Source: Combretum micranthum
Lineage: Eukaryota; Streptophyta; Magnoliopsida; Myrtales; Combretaceae
Assembly (NCBI GenBank): GCA_024138025.1
Contig: JAMXBD010003349.1
Coordinates: 60,925-124,924, forward strand
Direction of reading: 5' to 3'
DNA: 64,000 nucleotides
The stretch's first letter is position 1; every line of letters begins with the position of its first letter. This document shows, piece by piece, positions 48,001 through 57,905 of this stretch. Both the position numbers and the translations under genes were made by a program. Below the pieces are notes generated by a model. The model was not told the origin of the DNA. It did no database searches and was given only the letters and a program-made list of their open reading frames with translations.

Positions 48001-51000
48001 GATTGTTTGTGAGAAGTCCTCAAGAGCCAAAACCATAAAGAGAGGAGGTCTAACAATCATTTTGTAGTAAATTGTCCATTGACTATATTCATAATCCATG
48101 CACATAACAATTTAATAACAGATTCAGTTATCATGGGTGAATTTAACATTTAGGGAAACAAATTGTTGTTCTCCTATAACAATACTCTGCCCATAAGGCA
48201 AATGGAGCATTGGAAAGAAAAAGCAAAATCACATTTCTTATCTTTTCATTTCATTTCTTTTGATTTTTTACTCACTCCCTCTCATTCCATTTCTTCAAAA
48301 ATTTGCCAAACACAGTGTAAATCAACACCATACCACTAAAGTATCATATTTTGGAGGTAAATTTTTTTCAAAGGGGTACAATACCGACAGCAAGAGAATA
48401 TTATTCCAGTGAGTCCAATCTTTGCAAATGTATATAGTAGTGAAGCTCTAAGCCTTGTGGCTCAGCATTTGCACTCTGAAGCTGCATAATTTTTATAATA
48501 ATTTCATATTACTTTTATTAAATAAATAATTACAAAGGATGGCAGCCAACACTAAAAAAAACCAAGGAGACTCCATTTGGTTTGAGACTGATATCTACTC
48601 TTTTTCTTTCTGGCAGCCAATAATCCAGAGGTCAAAATGTAAGAGACAGCTGGAGACTTCAATACCATCAAGAAAATCTACAGATGTCAAGTTGGAAGAG
48701 AGGTATAGCACTGAGAGCTCATTGGCACTAGACAACTCACGCAAGTTCCAAATTCTATCCAAAGCCAACAGTTGCAAACATATATGCATTTACTTCTACC
48801 TGGGCTTTGGAAGCAAGAGCATGCAGCCCTTGCTTCGACTGGACTAGTGAAGCAACAATGGGAGCAACATCAACCTGAAGAGAAGAAGACCCAATAGTCT
48901 TTGAACCCACAGCATTAGCCACAGTTCCAGGAGAGGGGCCACTTGCACTTCAGCAAAAACTTAGGGGTAATGAGTGGAGCCTAATCTGCCTTCACTGAGC
49001 AGCAAACGAAGTATGTCCAAAAACCCTACACTAGAAGAGTATTGGCATTTCCAAGTGTATTCAAACTCTACAGACATCTTTCTACTGTCTAAATATCTTA
49101 ACCAATCATGTTAAAGAGGTCATTATAAGCACTGACGTCAACATGAGCACAGGCAAATCCCGCCCTATCTTGCCAAACTATCAAAGAATCAGCCAACAAA
49201 GGTTTTCCTAGTAAATTTGATATGTAGCTATACAGATGGAAAAATCCTATAGGCACACTCCAAAGCTTTGACCCATATAAATAGAGAAGAATCACGTAAG
49301 AAGGACATCCCAATTTCCGATTGATAAAAAATAAGGAAACAGCTAGCAAATTACTAAGGAGTTTCAAGAACACATATAATTTGACTTTCATTTCCAAATT
49401 TGAAGAGGAACGTACCCTACTGGTTGCAAAATACCATAGTTAAACCATGACAGTCTCTGATACGAACCCACAAACCCAAAAAAGACAAATAGATCAGAAA
49501 ATGCAAACAGAGAGCTGAAAAGAGAGATTCAATTAATCTGAATGATAATTACAATGAAATTGAGTGTAATCATGAGCTATCTGTCTCTGGTATGAACTCA
49601 CGAACCAAACAAGACAGCAAGATCAAAAAATGCAAAAGATGGCCAGAGAGAGAGATTCGTTTAATCTGAATGACATCTACAATGAACTTGATAGTGTAAC
49701 CATGAATTAATGGGTGGATGGCGACATGGGTAAAATGCACGTAAGGATGATGGCGAGCGCAAAATGCTTATTGAATTATCTCTCTCTATCAAAAAGACAA
49801 AATGACAAATACTTTGCTCCTTCTCTTCCTGCCTTACTAGCTTAGACACCTTTTACAAAGACTAGCACCAACTGTACAACAATCATGCCAATTGTAAAGT
49901 CAAATATAGAAATACTGAAATTCCTCTTGTACCCTGTACTCTAATACTTTTAATTCCAATACTAATATTAATTATCAAATAATACTACTAAATAATCCTC
50001 AAAGCCCAATACTAATATCAATTATCAAATATTACTACAAATTAATCCTAACAACAGCCCTCAACAAAACCATATCATCCCTACACTGTACAAACAATCT
50101 TTTCGACAGTGAATGAAGGTTTTTACCAAGGAAGCATCCTACCAGAGTATGCTTCTACAAACAAACTCAAAACCCAACCACTTCAATTGGATGCGCCACC
50201 ACCAAATCCTCCCCATCCAAGATAAGGCAATAATAAAAGAGAGAGCCATCAAGCTCCAACTCAAAGGAACGAACTTCCACACAAAAAGTGGTGGAGGAAA
50301 GGCTGGTATTTAGAAAGAAGAAGAGGGAAGAGAGTAATCATAAAGGGCAAAAGAAGTTGGAGCATGTTGGGAAAGGACACAGTAAAAAGGGATGGTCTAC
50401 TAAGAAGAACGAAAGAGCTGCTTTATAAGACAAGGGCTAAAAAAAGAACAAGTCACTCACCATACTGTTGCTACACAAACGGCCTTAAAAAAGGAGACCC
50501 ACACCACCAGCCAATACCACATTCATGGGCAATGAGCTTCTAGGATGCCAGCCTCCTCCCCCACACCGGAGACAGACTCACCAGAGGGAGCCAGGCCCTA
50601 GAGAAGGAGGTGAATTTAGATGGAGAACCTTTATTGGAGGACCAAAGGCAAGCATAGAATTACTAGAGCACGTCAACCAGAGGAAGCCTCAGCCGACAAG
50701 AAGGAAAGCAGTTACAAGGAAGACAACCAGCAAGGGAAACACCTGACACCAGCTATGGAGATTGTAAACAAAGAGAGAAAAAAATATATTTTCTAATATA
50801 TTTCTTGTTAATTTGTTTTTACATACATAGAGATTTATATACAAAGATTTTGTGACTGTTAGTATACCTAACCTACCACTATATTAATTATATTTTATAG
50901 AAAAGATAAATACTAATAAATACAACATAAAACTTAATCCTCCCCCTCAAGTTGGAGCATACAAATCATATGCACCAAGCTTGTTATAAATATATTAAAT

Positions 51001-54000
51001 ACAAGAACCCCTTAAGAATTTGGTCAGTATATCATAAAACTAATCATTTGAATTGACATGATTAGTGAAGATGCAACCAGATAAGATCTTTTCTCGGATG
51101 AAATGACAATTAATTTTTATGTGCTTAGTTCTCTCATGGAATACAGGGTTGGAAGCTATATGTAATGCAGTCTGGTTATCACAAATTAACTCCATTTGTG
51201 AAGTTTCACAAAACGTTAACTCCTCAAGTAACTGTTTCAACCAAATCAATTCACAAGTTGCTAAAGCCATAGCACAATATCCTACTTCTGCACTTGACTT
51301 AGTGACAACATCTTGCTTCTTACTTTTCAAAGATACCAGGTTTCCTCCAACAAGAATACAATACCTAGAAGTAGATCGTCTATCAGATGGAGAACCTGTC
51401 CAATCAGCATCAGAATATCCAATTATTTTGGAGTGACCATGATCTTCATACAGTAGACCTTTACCTAGAGCACCTTTCACATATTTAAGAATCCTGATCA
51501 CTGTATTCCAATGACTAGTACAACGAGATTAGAGAAACCGACTGACAACACTAACTGCAAATAATATATCAAGTCAAGTAACAATAAGATAATTGAGTCT
51601 TTCTACCAAACGACGATATCTCCCTGGTTCTGTAAAAAGCTCCCCCTGTCCTCATAACAATTTCACATTGGGATCCATAAAAGATTCCACAGGCTTGCAA
51701 TTAAGCATACCAATTTCTTCTAGTATATCTAAAACATATTTTCTTTGAGAGAGTACTATACCAGAACCGGATTAAGCAACTTCTATACCAAGGAAGTATC
51801 TCAACAAGCCAAGGTCCTTGGTCTATAAATGTTTGAAAAGATGTGCCTTCAATTGAGTAATACCATCCTGATCATTACCAGTTATGACAATGTCATCTAC
51901 ATACACTATTAAGTAAATGCATTGCCCATCAGATGTGTGCTTATAGAAAACTGAGTGATCAAATGTACTATGAATCATTCCAAACTCCATTACAGCAGTA
52001 CTGAACCGCTAAACCACATGATACCAAAAGTGGGTCGGGCTAAAAAGAGGATCACAACAGCAGAAGACACGTAGCGGCGCTTCCGGCGGTGAGCTTCCTG
52101 GGTTTTGTCATTGGAGGAGAGAGGAACACAACGATGTAATCAAATTTGAAATCCAACTCTAGGAAGAGCAAATTCAAATGTGAACAGCCACGAAAATTAA
52201 GATTTGTGAATATTAAGGTTTGCATTCTATGGCTTTGATACCATGTGAACAAAGAGAGAAAAAAAATATATTTTTTGATATATTTATTGTGAATTTGATT
52301 TTACATACATATAGATTTATATACAAAGATCTTGTGATTGTTAGTATACCTAACCTACCACTATATTAATTATATTTTATGAAAAACATAAATACTAATA
52401 AATATAACATATAACTTAACAGAGATGACCTGCTAAGGAGAGGCCGGTGAAGTTGGTGACTAAAAAGAGACAAACAACGAGGAAAAAAAATAAAGAAACC
52501 ATAAAAGCTGATCAAGCAAAGAACATCCAAGAGAGAGAGAGAGAGAAGCATCAGCAAGGAGAAGAAAACAAAAGACACATCTATTGATGGTGATGGAGGC
52601 TGATGGCAAGCAAGGCCGCCAGCAAGGGTGGCAGGTGACTGGATACAAACCACTGAGTGTGAAGAACAAACCTTTGTAGGAACCTAGAGCAGGCTAAAGT
52701 TTAAAGAGTAAAGGAAGCATCTTCTCTCTCTAAAACTTGTAATATAACGAGCTTTTGGTAGCTCATTTAAATGATTCAGAAACTGTGTAATTGGAAGAGG
52801 CTGGCTGGCAAGAGAGTAGATACAGACTGCCAAAAGTGAAGACCATAACTTAGTAGAAAACCGTCTGTGGAACTCATATTCAACAAGCAAAAGTTACAGA
52901 GAGGAGAGAGCATGGCCTTTTGGTAATTTGTTTAAATGATTCAAAGGCTGTGTAATTAATGTTCTTCTACCAATATACCTATATTTCAAGTCTGAGATCT
53001 CAACAGGTATTGAGTAAAATTACAACTTCGTGAAAGACTGGCAAGAAAAATTTTCCAGACTGAATTGATGCCCTATACATATGCCATATGATCCTCATCT
53101 CTCATATAAAATTTGTATGAAGCAGTTAGTAAAGAAAAAGAAGAAATCACCAAATACAATACCAACCACTATCACGAGTTTCACAGTAGCACATATACAG
53201 GAATTCAAAGATATAAGCACTTATAAATGAAGGTCATACCTTGCAATGGATCAGTAGGTTCAGATGGATCCAGCCAATCAAATGATCTGACATGCATGGA
53301 CCCATAGATGAGCTTGCTCAACACAGTCATTCCAGGATGATTGTGAAGAGGAATGATGGAAGAAGGGGGCATGCAGAAAATTCCAATCTAGACAACAAAG
53401 AATTTAAGATCTAAGAACTCAATCATCAATTTGCATCTAGTCACATTTACTTCGGTTGCTCACTATACTTAAGTCTCAAGTTCTTACAGAGAAGCTGTCA
53501 CATTCATGCAAATGCAAGTATTTAATTGGTGGGAGCGATGATCGGCTTCCATTCCTTTCATGGGTTGGACCTGTCCAATTGCGCACTAACTGCGCCTCCT
53601 GTTCAAGGCCCACATCGGATGGCTTGATTTTTTCTGAAAATCAAACAGCTCCCACTATCATTACAACAGATAAAAAAATAATATAAAGTAAAATAAAATT
53701 CTCATTGAACATTAGCATGTTATTCAACTGCTCTTTAGAACATATTCTCTGTACTCACATGATACCACCAGTAAATGGAGCGCTCAAAATAAGCTAAAAC
53801 TTGATGATAATATTGTAGATTACACATTTTGAGCCTGTTTGAATTGCCTTTCTTTTTCTTGTCTATATCTTCTTCACATAACACCACCAGCAGATGCAGT
53901 GATCAAAATCAGCTAAAACTCAAAAATGATATTGCAAACTACACAATTTGGGTCTGTTTGTATCATATCTATATTTGTTCTATATATATGTATTTCAAGT

Positions 54001-56633
54001 CTGGTCTTTGGAAAACCATCTTATAGGTATGTTATTTGTTTCTATTCTATAATTATAATGAAAGTGGTGATTGGAGTACAAGAATTGGGATATGAAATAT
54101 TCACATACTTTAAAATAAAAGATTTAAAAATTGTATTTTATGCATTAGAAAAGTAAAATTTAATTGGAACATTTATAAAAATGAATACAGTAAAAAGAAG
54201 ATAAATCCACCTCTATAGGAATCTATTAGGTATTTAATTCTAAAAGAAAGGTGTACATATGTATTTATATTTTCATCTTTTTGGTACTTGACTAACACAC
54301 AACTTGAGTGGATGCAAAAAGATACCAAACAAACCAGAGAGAGAGAGAGATATGAAACAAACTACCCTTCATATATCATCACAATACTGCTAATAACATA
54401 ATATAACATTCAATGGAAAGTATCCACAAGTTTGCACCTATGGAAACCGCAGTCAAAATCCTCATGAATGCATGTGAAGAGTCACATCTAACATGTCAAC
54501 ACATATCACCATGACCCAGATGAAAACAATTTGCCAGCTGAAGTAACCGTTGCAAAACAATGCATTACTTGGATACATGCAGCTTTAAAGTGCTCGCCAA
54601 ATATCATCAATAATGGACGCTCAAGATCTAGTAGTTTACCTAGTTATGGAAACTCCTTTTAAGCAAAACTCAAAAAATTATCTATGGGTTTGAGTTTTCA
54701 AAAATGTACATTATTGGGAGTCCATAATAGCCAGTAAGCCACAATTATAAATACTATATTTGAAGATGCAATAGTTTTTAACCATCTCACCCACATCAAC
54801 TTTCATTAAAAGGAATTTCTTACACAACTAATGAATGGCACTAAGTAAATGGCATAAGGATACTGCTCTCAAATAAGAAAACAAAAATAGTCCAACCATG
54901 GACAAAGATAGCACAAGCATCCCATTATAGTGACCACATAGCACAAAAAGCATATGGAACAGTTTATTTTAATTTGCAAATGACCAAATCTTACAAAAGG
55001 TTCCATAAGTAGTGCCAATTAACAACTTCGTGCAGGGTCCATAAATTAGTAGACTTTGCACAAAAGATGCTAAAAGCTCACAAGTTGCATGAGTAGACTG
55101 TTAAAGGATGCTCTAATCATAAATGACCAAATCTTGTTACAAAGGCTCAATAAGCAGTCATTATTACCAAGTCCAAGCAAAGCCAATCGATATGCCAAAG
55201 GATTTCAATAGACATACTGGAAGATCAACTGGCCAACATAGCCATGAGCAGCAATGGTATTATAAGTCTCTTCCTCTTGACCAAATTTGAAACCTTCATC
55301 AGCAGCTTCAACTTTGCATTGGAGAAATGTTAATGGCAAAGGTTGCATGAGTACATAGGACATCTTTATAGAATATTTGGGATCATGGCTAAATCTTTAG
55401 AGGAGTCAACTTAGATTGTCGTTTTTTCTCAATATCTTATCTATATCTTATATGTATTTACTCTGTGTTTTATATTTATATGTTTGAAATTGTGCTTAAA
55501 CAATTTGATATTTATTTTGATTGCAAGTACGATGTTTGGAAAAATGTCTGCTTTTTATCTCAAGGCAAAAGGTTTATGAAACATAGTTTATTTAAGAATA
55601 AACTTTTTAATTGTAAACCTAAAATTTGAAAGTACTAAATGTCATTACCCAACCAAACTTTTGCTTTACTACATGATATGTTTAAAGTTGCTTAATGTCA
55701 TATCCAATTAAGTTTTTTACTTAGCAAGCTTACCACAACCTTTACAAAAATAACCTAACAAATACCAATTGGTCAAAGAATAGAAGTTTGAACAAAAAGA
55801 GGTAAGGTAATAAACTTGACAAACAACATTTCAATTGAGTTTGCATTCAACACTTCAAATGTTGGGTGTAGGACTTAAAAATCATTCCAAGTTCAAGTAT
55901 TCATTCTAACATTGTCCCATTTATTTACAGAAAATAGTAAACATTATTTGGTTCTTCTCTATGACAACATAAAGTAGTGGGCAAATAAATCTATTTTTAT
56001 AGGGATTTTTTAGGTATTTATTTTAATAAAAGGGGGCATTGATGTACTTACACTTTCATCTTTTTGGCATATAAATTTAGCAAACAAATGATAGAATAAT
56101 GGTGACAAAATTATACCAAAAGAACTGCAAAAGACAGACCAAGATATGCCAAAAACAATCGTACACTCGGCTCATTATTCAAGCAGCAATGCCAAATATC
56201 ATCGAGTTGAAGAAGAATCAAATATCTCACACAACAAGCAAACAATTATGTGAAAATCAAGCTCCATTTCTTTTCCTGTTCATAGTTCACAAAATGACAA
56301 ATAGAATTCCTTGCAAAGAAGGCATAACTAGATTGACAACATCAATGCTACCTAATCAACAAACTTCAGGTTGCTTGGTTACTGTGAACATTTATAATTT
56401 CTAGCGCATTGAATCTACCACATCAATTGGAAGTACAGTCAAATTCAACAAGAAAGGAAGCAACAGACACAAAAAATAAGGAAGTTGAACAAGTCATTGT
56501 AGCTTTAAGCTGAACCAACAATATCCTTACCTAGCATGGCCCGCACTTTTTCAAGAGCTTCATCAGAAACAGGTCCATTAGGTGAGAATGATGCTTTGCA
56601 AAGGTTATACAATCTCTGAATATAGTAAGGCAT
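41977..56633 (-). CDS. PCO: Plant cysteine oxidase (PCO4/PCO5-like), five coding exons
   Basis: The spliced CDS is 56633-56531, 53633-53488, 53387-53240, 42411-42208 and 42095-41977: 720 bp, 239 residues plus TGA, with GT-AG at every intron and frame kept throughout. The protein starts [20 protein letters not shown]. It has the cupin core [20 protein letters not shown] (residues 84-103) and GGNIHCFRA (158-166), and ends GPVIRT. H98, H100 and H162 fit the three Fe(II) ligands of the family; D174 and C188 sit at other conserved positions. Family knowledge: PCOs are nuclear/cytosolic thiol dioxygenases that use O2 to oxidise N-terminal Cys of group VII ERFs and similar proteins, sending them to the Arg/N-degron pathway. 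Length matches Arabidopsis PCO4/5 (about 240 residues). I see no internal stop or frameshift, so it is probably functional. The odd feature is intron 3, 10.8 kb and full of mobile DNA. Assignment to the PCO4/5 rather than the PCO1/2 subgroup rests on the short N-terminus. Confidence 0.93.
42208..42411 (-). CDS. PCO: PCO coding exon 4 with third iron ligand
   Basis: 204 bp, residues 133-200 plus one base. Acceptor GTCTGCAG, donor CCCGG|GTACTA. It encodes the third ligand H162 and the [20 protein letters not shown] block. Codon phase joins exactly to exon 3 (G|CA, Ala) and exon 5 (G|GT, Gly). Intron 4 (42096-42207) is 112 bp. Confidence 0.93.
44523..44983. mobile_element. MITE-like sequence in PCO intron 3
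   Basis: Begins TATGTTTGGTAGGA and ends, inverted, TGTGTTTGGCAAATTTTC. The TGTTTGG-type terminal words are typical of plant MITEs. Its right 90 bp recur at 48230-48315. No clear target copies. Confidence 0.4.
45350..46350 (+). pseudogene. LINE-like zinc-knuckle/RNase H remnant
   Basis: The plus strand reads [20 protein letters not shown] (a C-x-E-x-H-x-C cluster of the zf-RVT type seen at the C-terminus of plant LINE polyproteins). [15 protein letters not shown] follows, and after stops [18 protein letters not shown] with a later [11 protein letters not shown], which looks like the first half of an RNase H fold. Stops and shifts make it a fossil. It is antisense to the PCO gene in intron 3. 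Confidence 0.55.
46885..47335. repeat. 229-bp tandem duplication, each copy with a hairpin
   Basis: Copy 1 (about 46885-47113) and copy 2 (47114-47335) share most bases. Each contains an inverted repeat: 46934-46979 with one mismatch and 47163-47208 with a perfect 16-bp stem (CAGACATTGTTTGTAA / TTACAAACAATGTCTG). Located in PCO intron 3. Confidence 0.9.
48190..48318. repeat. Partial copy of the 44523-44983 MITE-like sequence
   Basis: CACATTTCTTATCTTTTCAT...TTTGCCAAACACAG matches the right end of the other copy; the left end is missing. Confidence 0.4.
49453..49712. repeat. 130-bp tandem duplication, two diverged copies
   Basis: Copies start GTCTCTGATACGAACCCAC (49453) and GTCTCTGGTATGAACTCAC (49583); both continue with GATCA.AAAATGCAAA and AGAGATTC.(A/T)TTAATCTGAATGA. 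Confidence 0.85.
50763..50938 (-). repeat. 3' LTR of the Copia derivative
   Basis: 176 bp, similar to 52244-52421; adjoins the polypurine tract. Confidence 0.88.
51040..51980 (-). pseudogene. Copia reverse transcriptase C-terminus and RNase H
   Basis: The 153-codon frame 51040-51501 is open and shows [40 protein letters not shown] and [20 protein letters not shown], a full Copia RNase H with the DAD and DNQ motifs. Upstream (51510-51980) reverse transcriptase remnants continue with stops, including the YVDD region near 51890-51910. Confidence 0.9.
52244..52421 (-). repeat. 5' LTR of the Copia derivative
   Basis: 178 bp, TGTTAAGTTATATG...TTTGTTCACA on the minus strand. Confidence 0.88.
53240..53387 (-). 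CDS. PCO: PCO coding exon 3 with iron-binding HxH
   Basis: 148 bp, residues 84-132 plus one base. Acceptor TTGTCTAG, donor TGCAAG|GTATGA. It carries H98 and H100 of the metal site and the [13 protein letters not shown] segment. It is separated from exon 4 by the 10.8-kb intron 3. Confidence 0.94.
53488..53633 (-). CDS. PCO: PCO coding exon 2
   Basis: 146 bp, residues 35-83. Acceptor TTTTCAG, donor TCTCT|GTAAG. It encodes [20 protein letters not shown] at its start and ends [12 protein letters not shown], both typical of PCO proteins. Intron 2 (53388-53487) is only 100 bp. Confidence 0.92.
53634..56530 (-). other. Intron 1 of the PCO gene
   Basis: 2.9 kb between GTAAGG and TTTTCAG. Open frames inside it (such as 53829-54026 and 56099-56404 on the plus strand) have no family features. 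The T-rich segments around 53830-54000 resemble each other weakly, suggesting an old local duplication. No defined mobile element was seen. Confidence 0.8.
56531..56633 (-). CDS. PCO: PCO coding exon 1
   Basis: 103 bp, residues 1-34 plus one base of codon 35. The ATG at 56633-56631 opens [10 protein letters not shown], the usual N-terminus of PCO4/5-type proteins. The donor is CTAG|GTAAGG. The reading frame stays open upstream of this ATG, but that upstream peptide is hydrophobic and unlike the family, so I place the start here. Intron 1 (53634-56530) is 2.9 kb. Confidence 0.88.
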
Positions 56634-57774
56634 GATGTAGATATGATACCAGCCCCCACACAAATAGAACCGCACAAATTCTTGAGCTGAGAATGCCTTC
56701 ACAACTATTTGATCAGTTGCAATGAAGGAGGCAATAAAGACAATACAATAGCTTGATCTTGTTACGAACAAATAGCCACTTAAAGTAGGTCTGCATTGCA
56801 ACTACATCAACATGTCCTCTCTTGAGCGTTCACTATATTGTGTGAAATATCCTACTTACAACAAAGCACTTTAATAAGATAACTTGTGTGTAAATAAACT
56901 TTACCAACAAGAAACTAAAACTTGCACTAGGAGCACACTCATCACCTTCATAACCAACTATTAACAATGTCAGCATTTAAATCAAATAAATGACTATAGT
57001 ATCTCTAGACAAAGTTGGGAGCTCAAACATACATTAGCAGCCCACATTATTACTTCTGTAAGCAAAGTCTAGCAATTTCACTATTCTGGTCAGTACATAA
57101 TTCAATAGCTCCTGACAACCATGTTTGCACTTTTTATACATACGTAATAATTTAACTAAACACCCTAATTTTCATGGAATTCAAGCCAACCACCTCGTCT
57201 TAATCTACTCTAAAATAGAGCAGTCAGTAGAAACCAGGCAATGGCCAACCGGAAAACACACATTCATGCCATGTATAGATCTCCGTGCACGGAATTGACG
57301 TCACTCTCCTAATACAAATAGTGTGGGATTTATCACTAACCCTTAATGCTAACCTATCGTTGAAACAGCACTAATAGAAGACTCAAAACATTCTTTTTTT
57401 CTCCGCAAAACCAGAAGAACTCCAAAGCGAAACACACTTTCCATATTTCATATCTCTACAGAGCTCAAAGTAAATTTCTATACGTGCAACCTAACGACTC
57501 GATACAACATCAATGACATCAGAAACTTCCTAACTTTAACAACGGCACAATTGATTCATGTGAAATCCGATAAGGAATAAACTAATTAAACATAACATGG
57601 GCAAAACCTAATTGAAGATAAACACGATCATGAAAACAGTAATTCCAACAAAGGATCGAACAAAGTAAATGAAAACATAATTATAAGAACAATAATAGTA
57701 ACGGTCTTTGGAAAAAAAATAATCAAAATTTAATTAATTGAATAGAGAGACAGAGAGAGAGAGGTGATTTAAAC

Positions 57775-57905
57775 CTAATTGAACGTTCCAGTGAAGCGCA
57801 TAAGAGAGAGGGAGTGAAGGTTAAAAAGTTTGGAAGAAGAAGTTAAAACGCAGAGTGCACAGTGTTTTCGAAGAACAAGACAAGGAAATGAAACGCAACA
57901 GAAGA
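57775..57905 (-). other. Probable 5' UTR exon of the PCO gene
   Basis: On the minus strand this stretch is CT-rich and GAA/CTT-rich, like plant leaders, and ends at a possible donor AATTAG|GTTTAA (57775). A matching acceptor CATTCTCAG lies at 56687, leaving a short UTR exon (56686-56634) before the ATG. The 5' UTR intron would be about 1.09 kb. Just upstream (about 57948-57957) is an ACGT-core box in GACGTGTC. Exon ends and transcription start are inference. Confidence 0.4.

Larger units (their letters stand above)
50763..52421 (-). mobile_element. Copia deletion derivative in PCO intron 3
   Basis: 1659 bp with LTRs 50763-50938 and 52244-52421 and exact target copies GAGAT (50758-50762, 52422-52426). 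On the minus strand a primer site TGGTATCAAAGCC (52243-52231) is followed by a leader to about 52030. It then jumps directly to the C-terminal part of reverse transcriptase: gag, protease, integrase and most of reverse transcriptase are missing. The polypurine tract GAGGGGGAGGA is in place. It lies in the same orientation as the PCO gene. Confidence 0.93.
42412..53239 (-). other. Intron 3 of the PCO gene, 10.8 kb, mobile-element rich
   Basis: It lies between donor GTATGA (53239) and acceptor GCAG (42412). Contents listed separately: LINE-like remnant (45350-46350), tandem duplication with hairpins (46885-47335), 130-bp repeat (49453-49712), MITE-like pieces and a Copia derivative (50763-52421). 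I see nothing codeable in the rest (42420-44500, 47340-48170, 48320-49450, 49720-50750), only AT-rich unique-looking DNA and scattered short open frames without family features. Confidence 0.85.

Noticed and set aside
50525..50746. 73-codon basic/proline-rich frame
   Set aside because: Lies in intron 3 of PCO next to a Copia derivative; no homology recognised and no expression signal.
56505..56801. 98-codon minus-strand frame with a hydrophobic N-terminus as an extended PCO start
   Set aside because: Upstream of MPYYIQ the residues do not fit the family, and a splice acceptor (56687) suggests that part is intron and 5' UTR.
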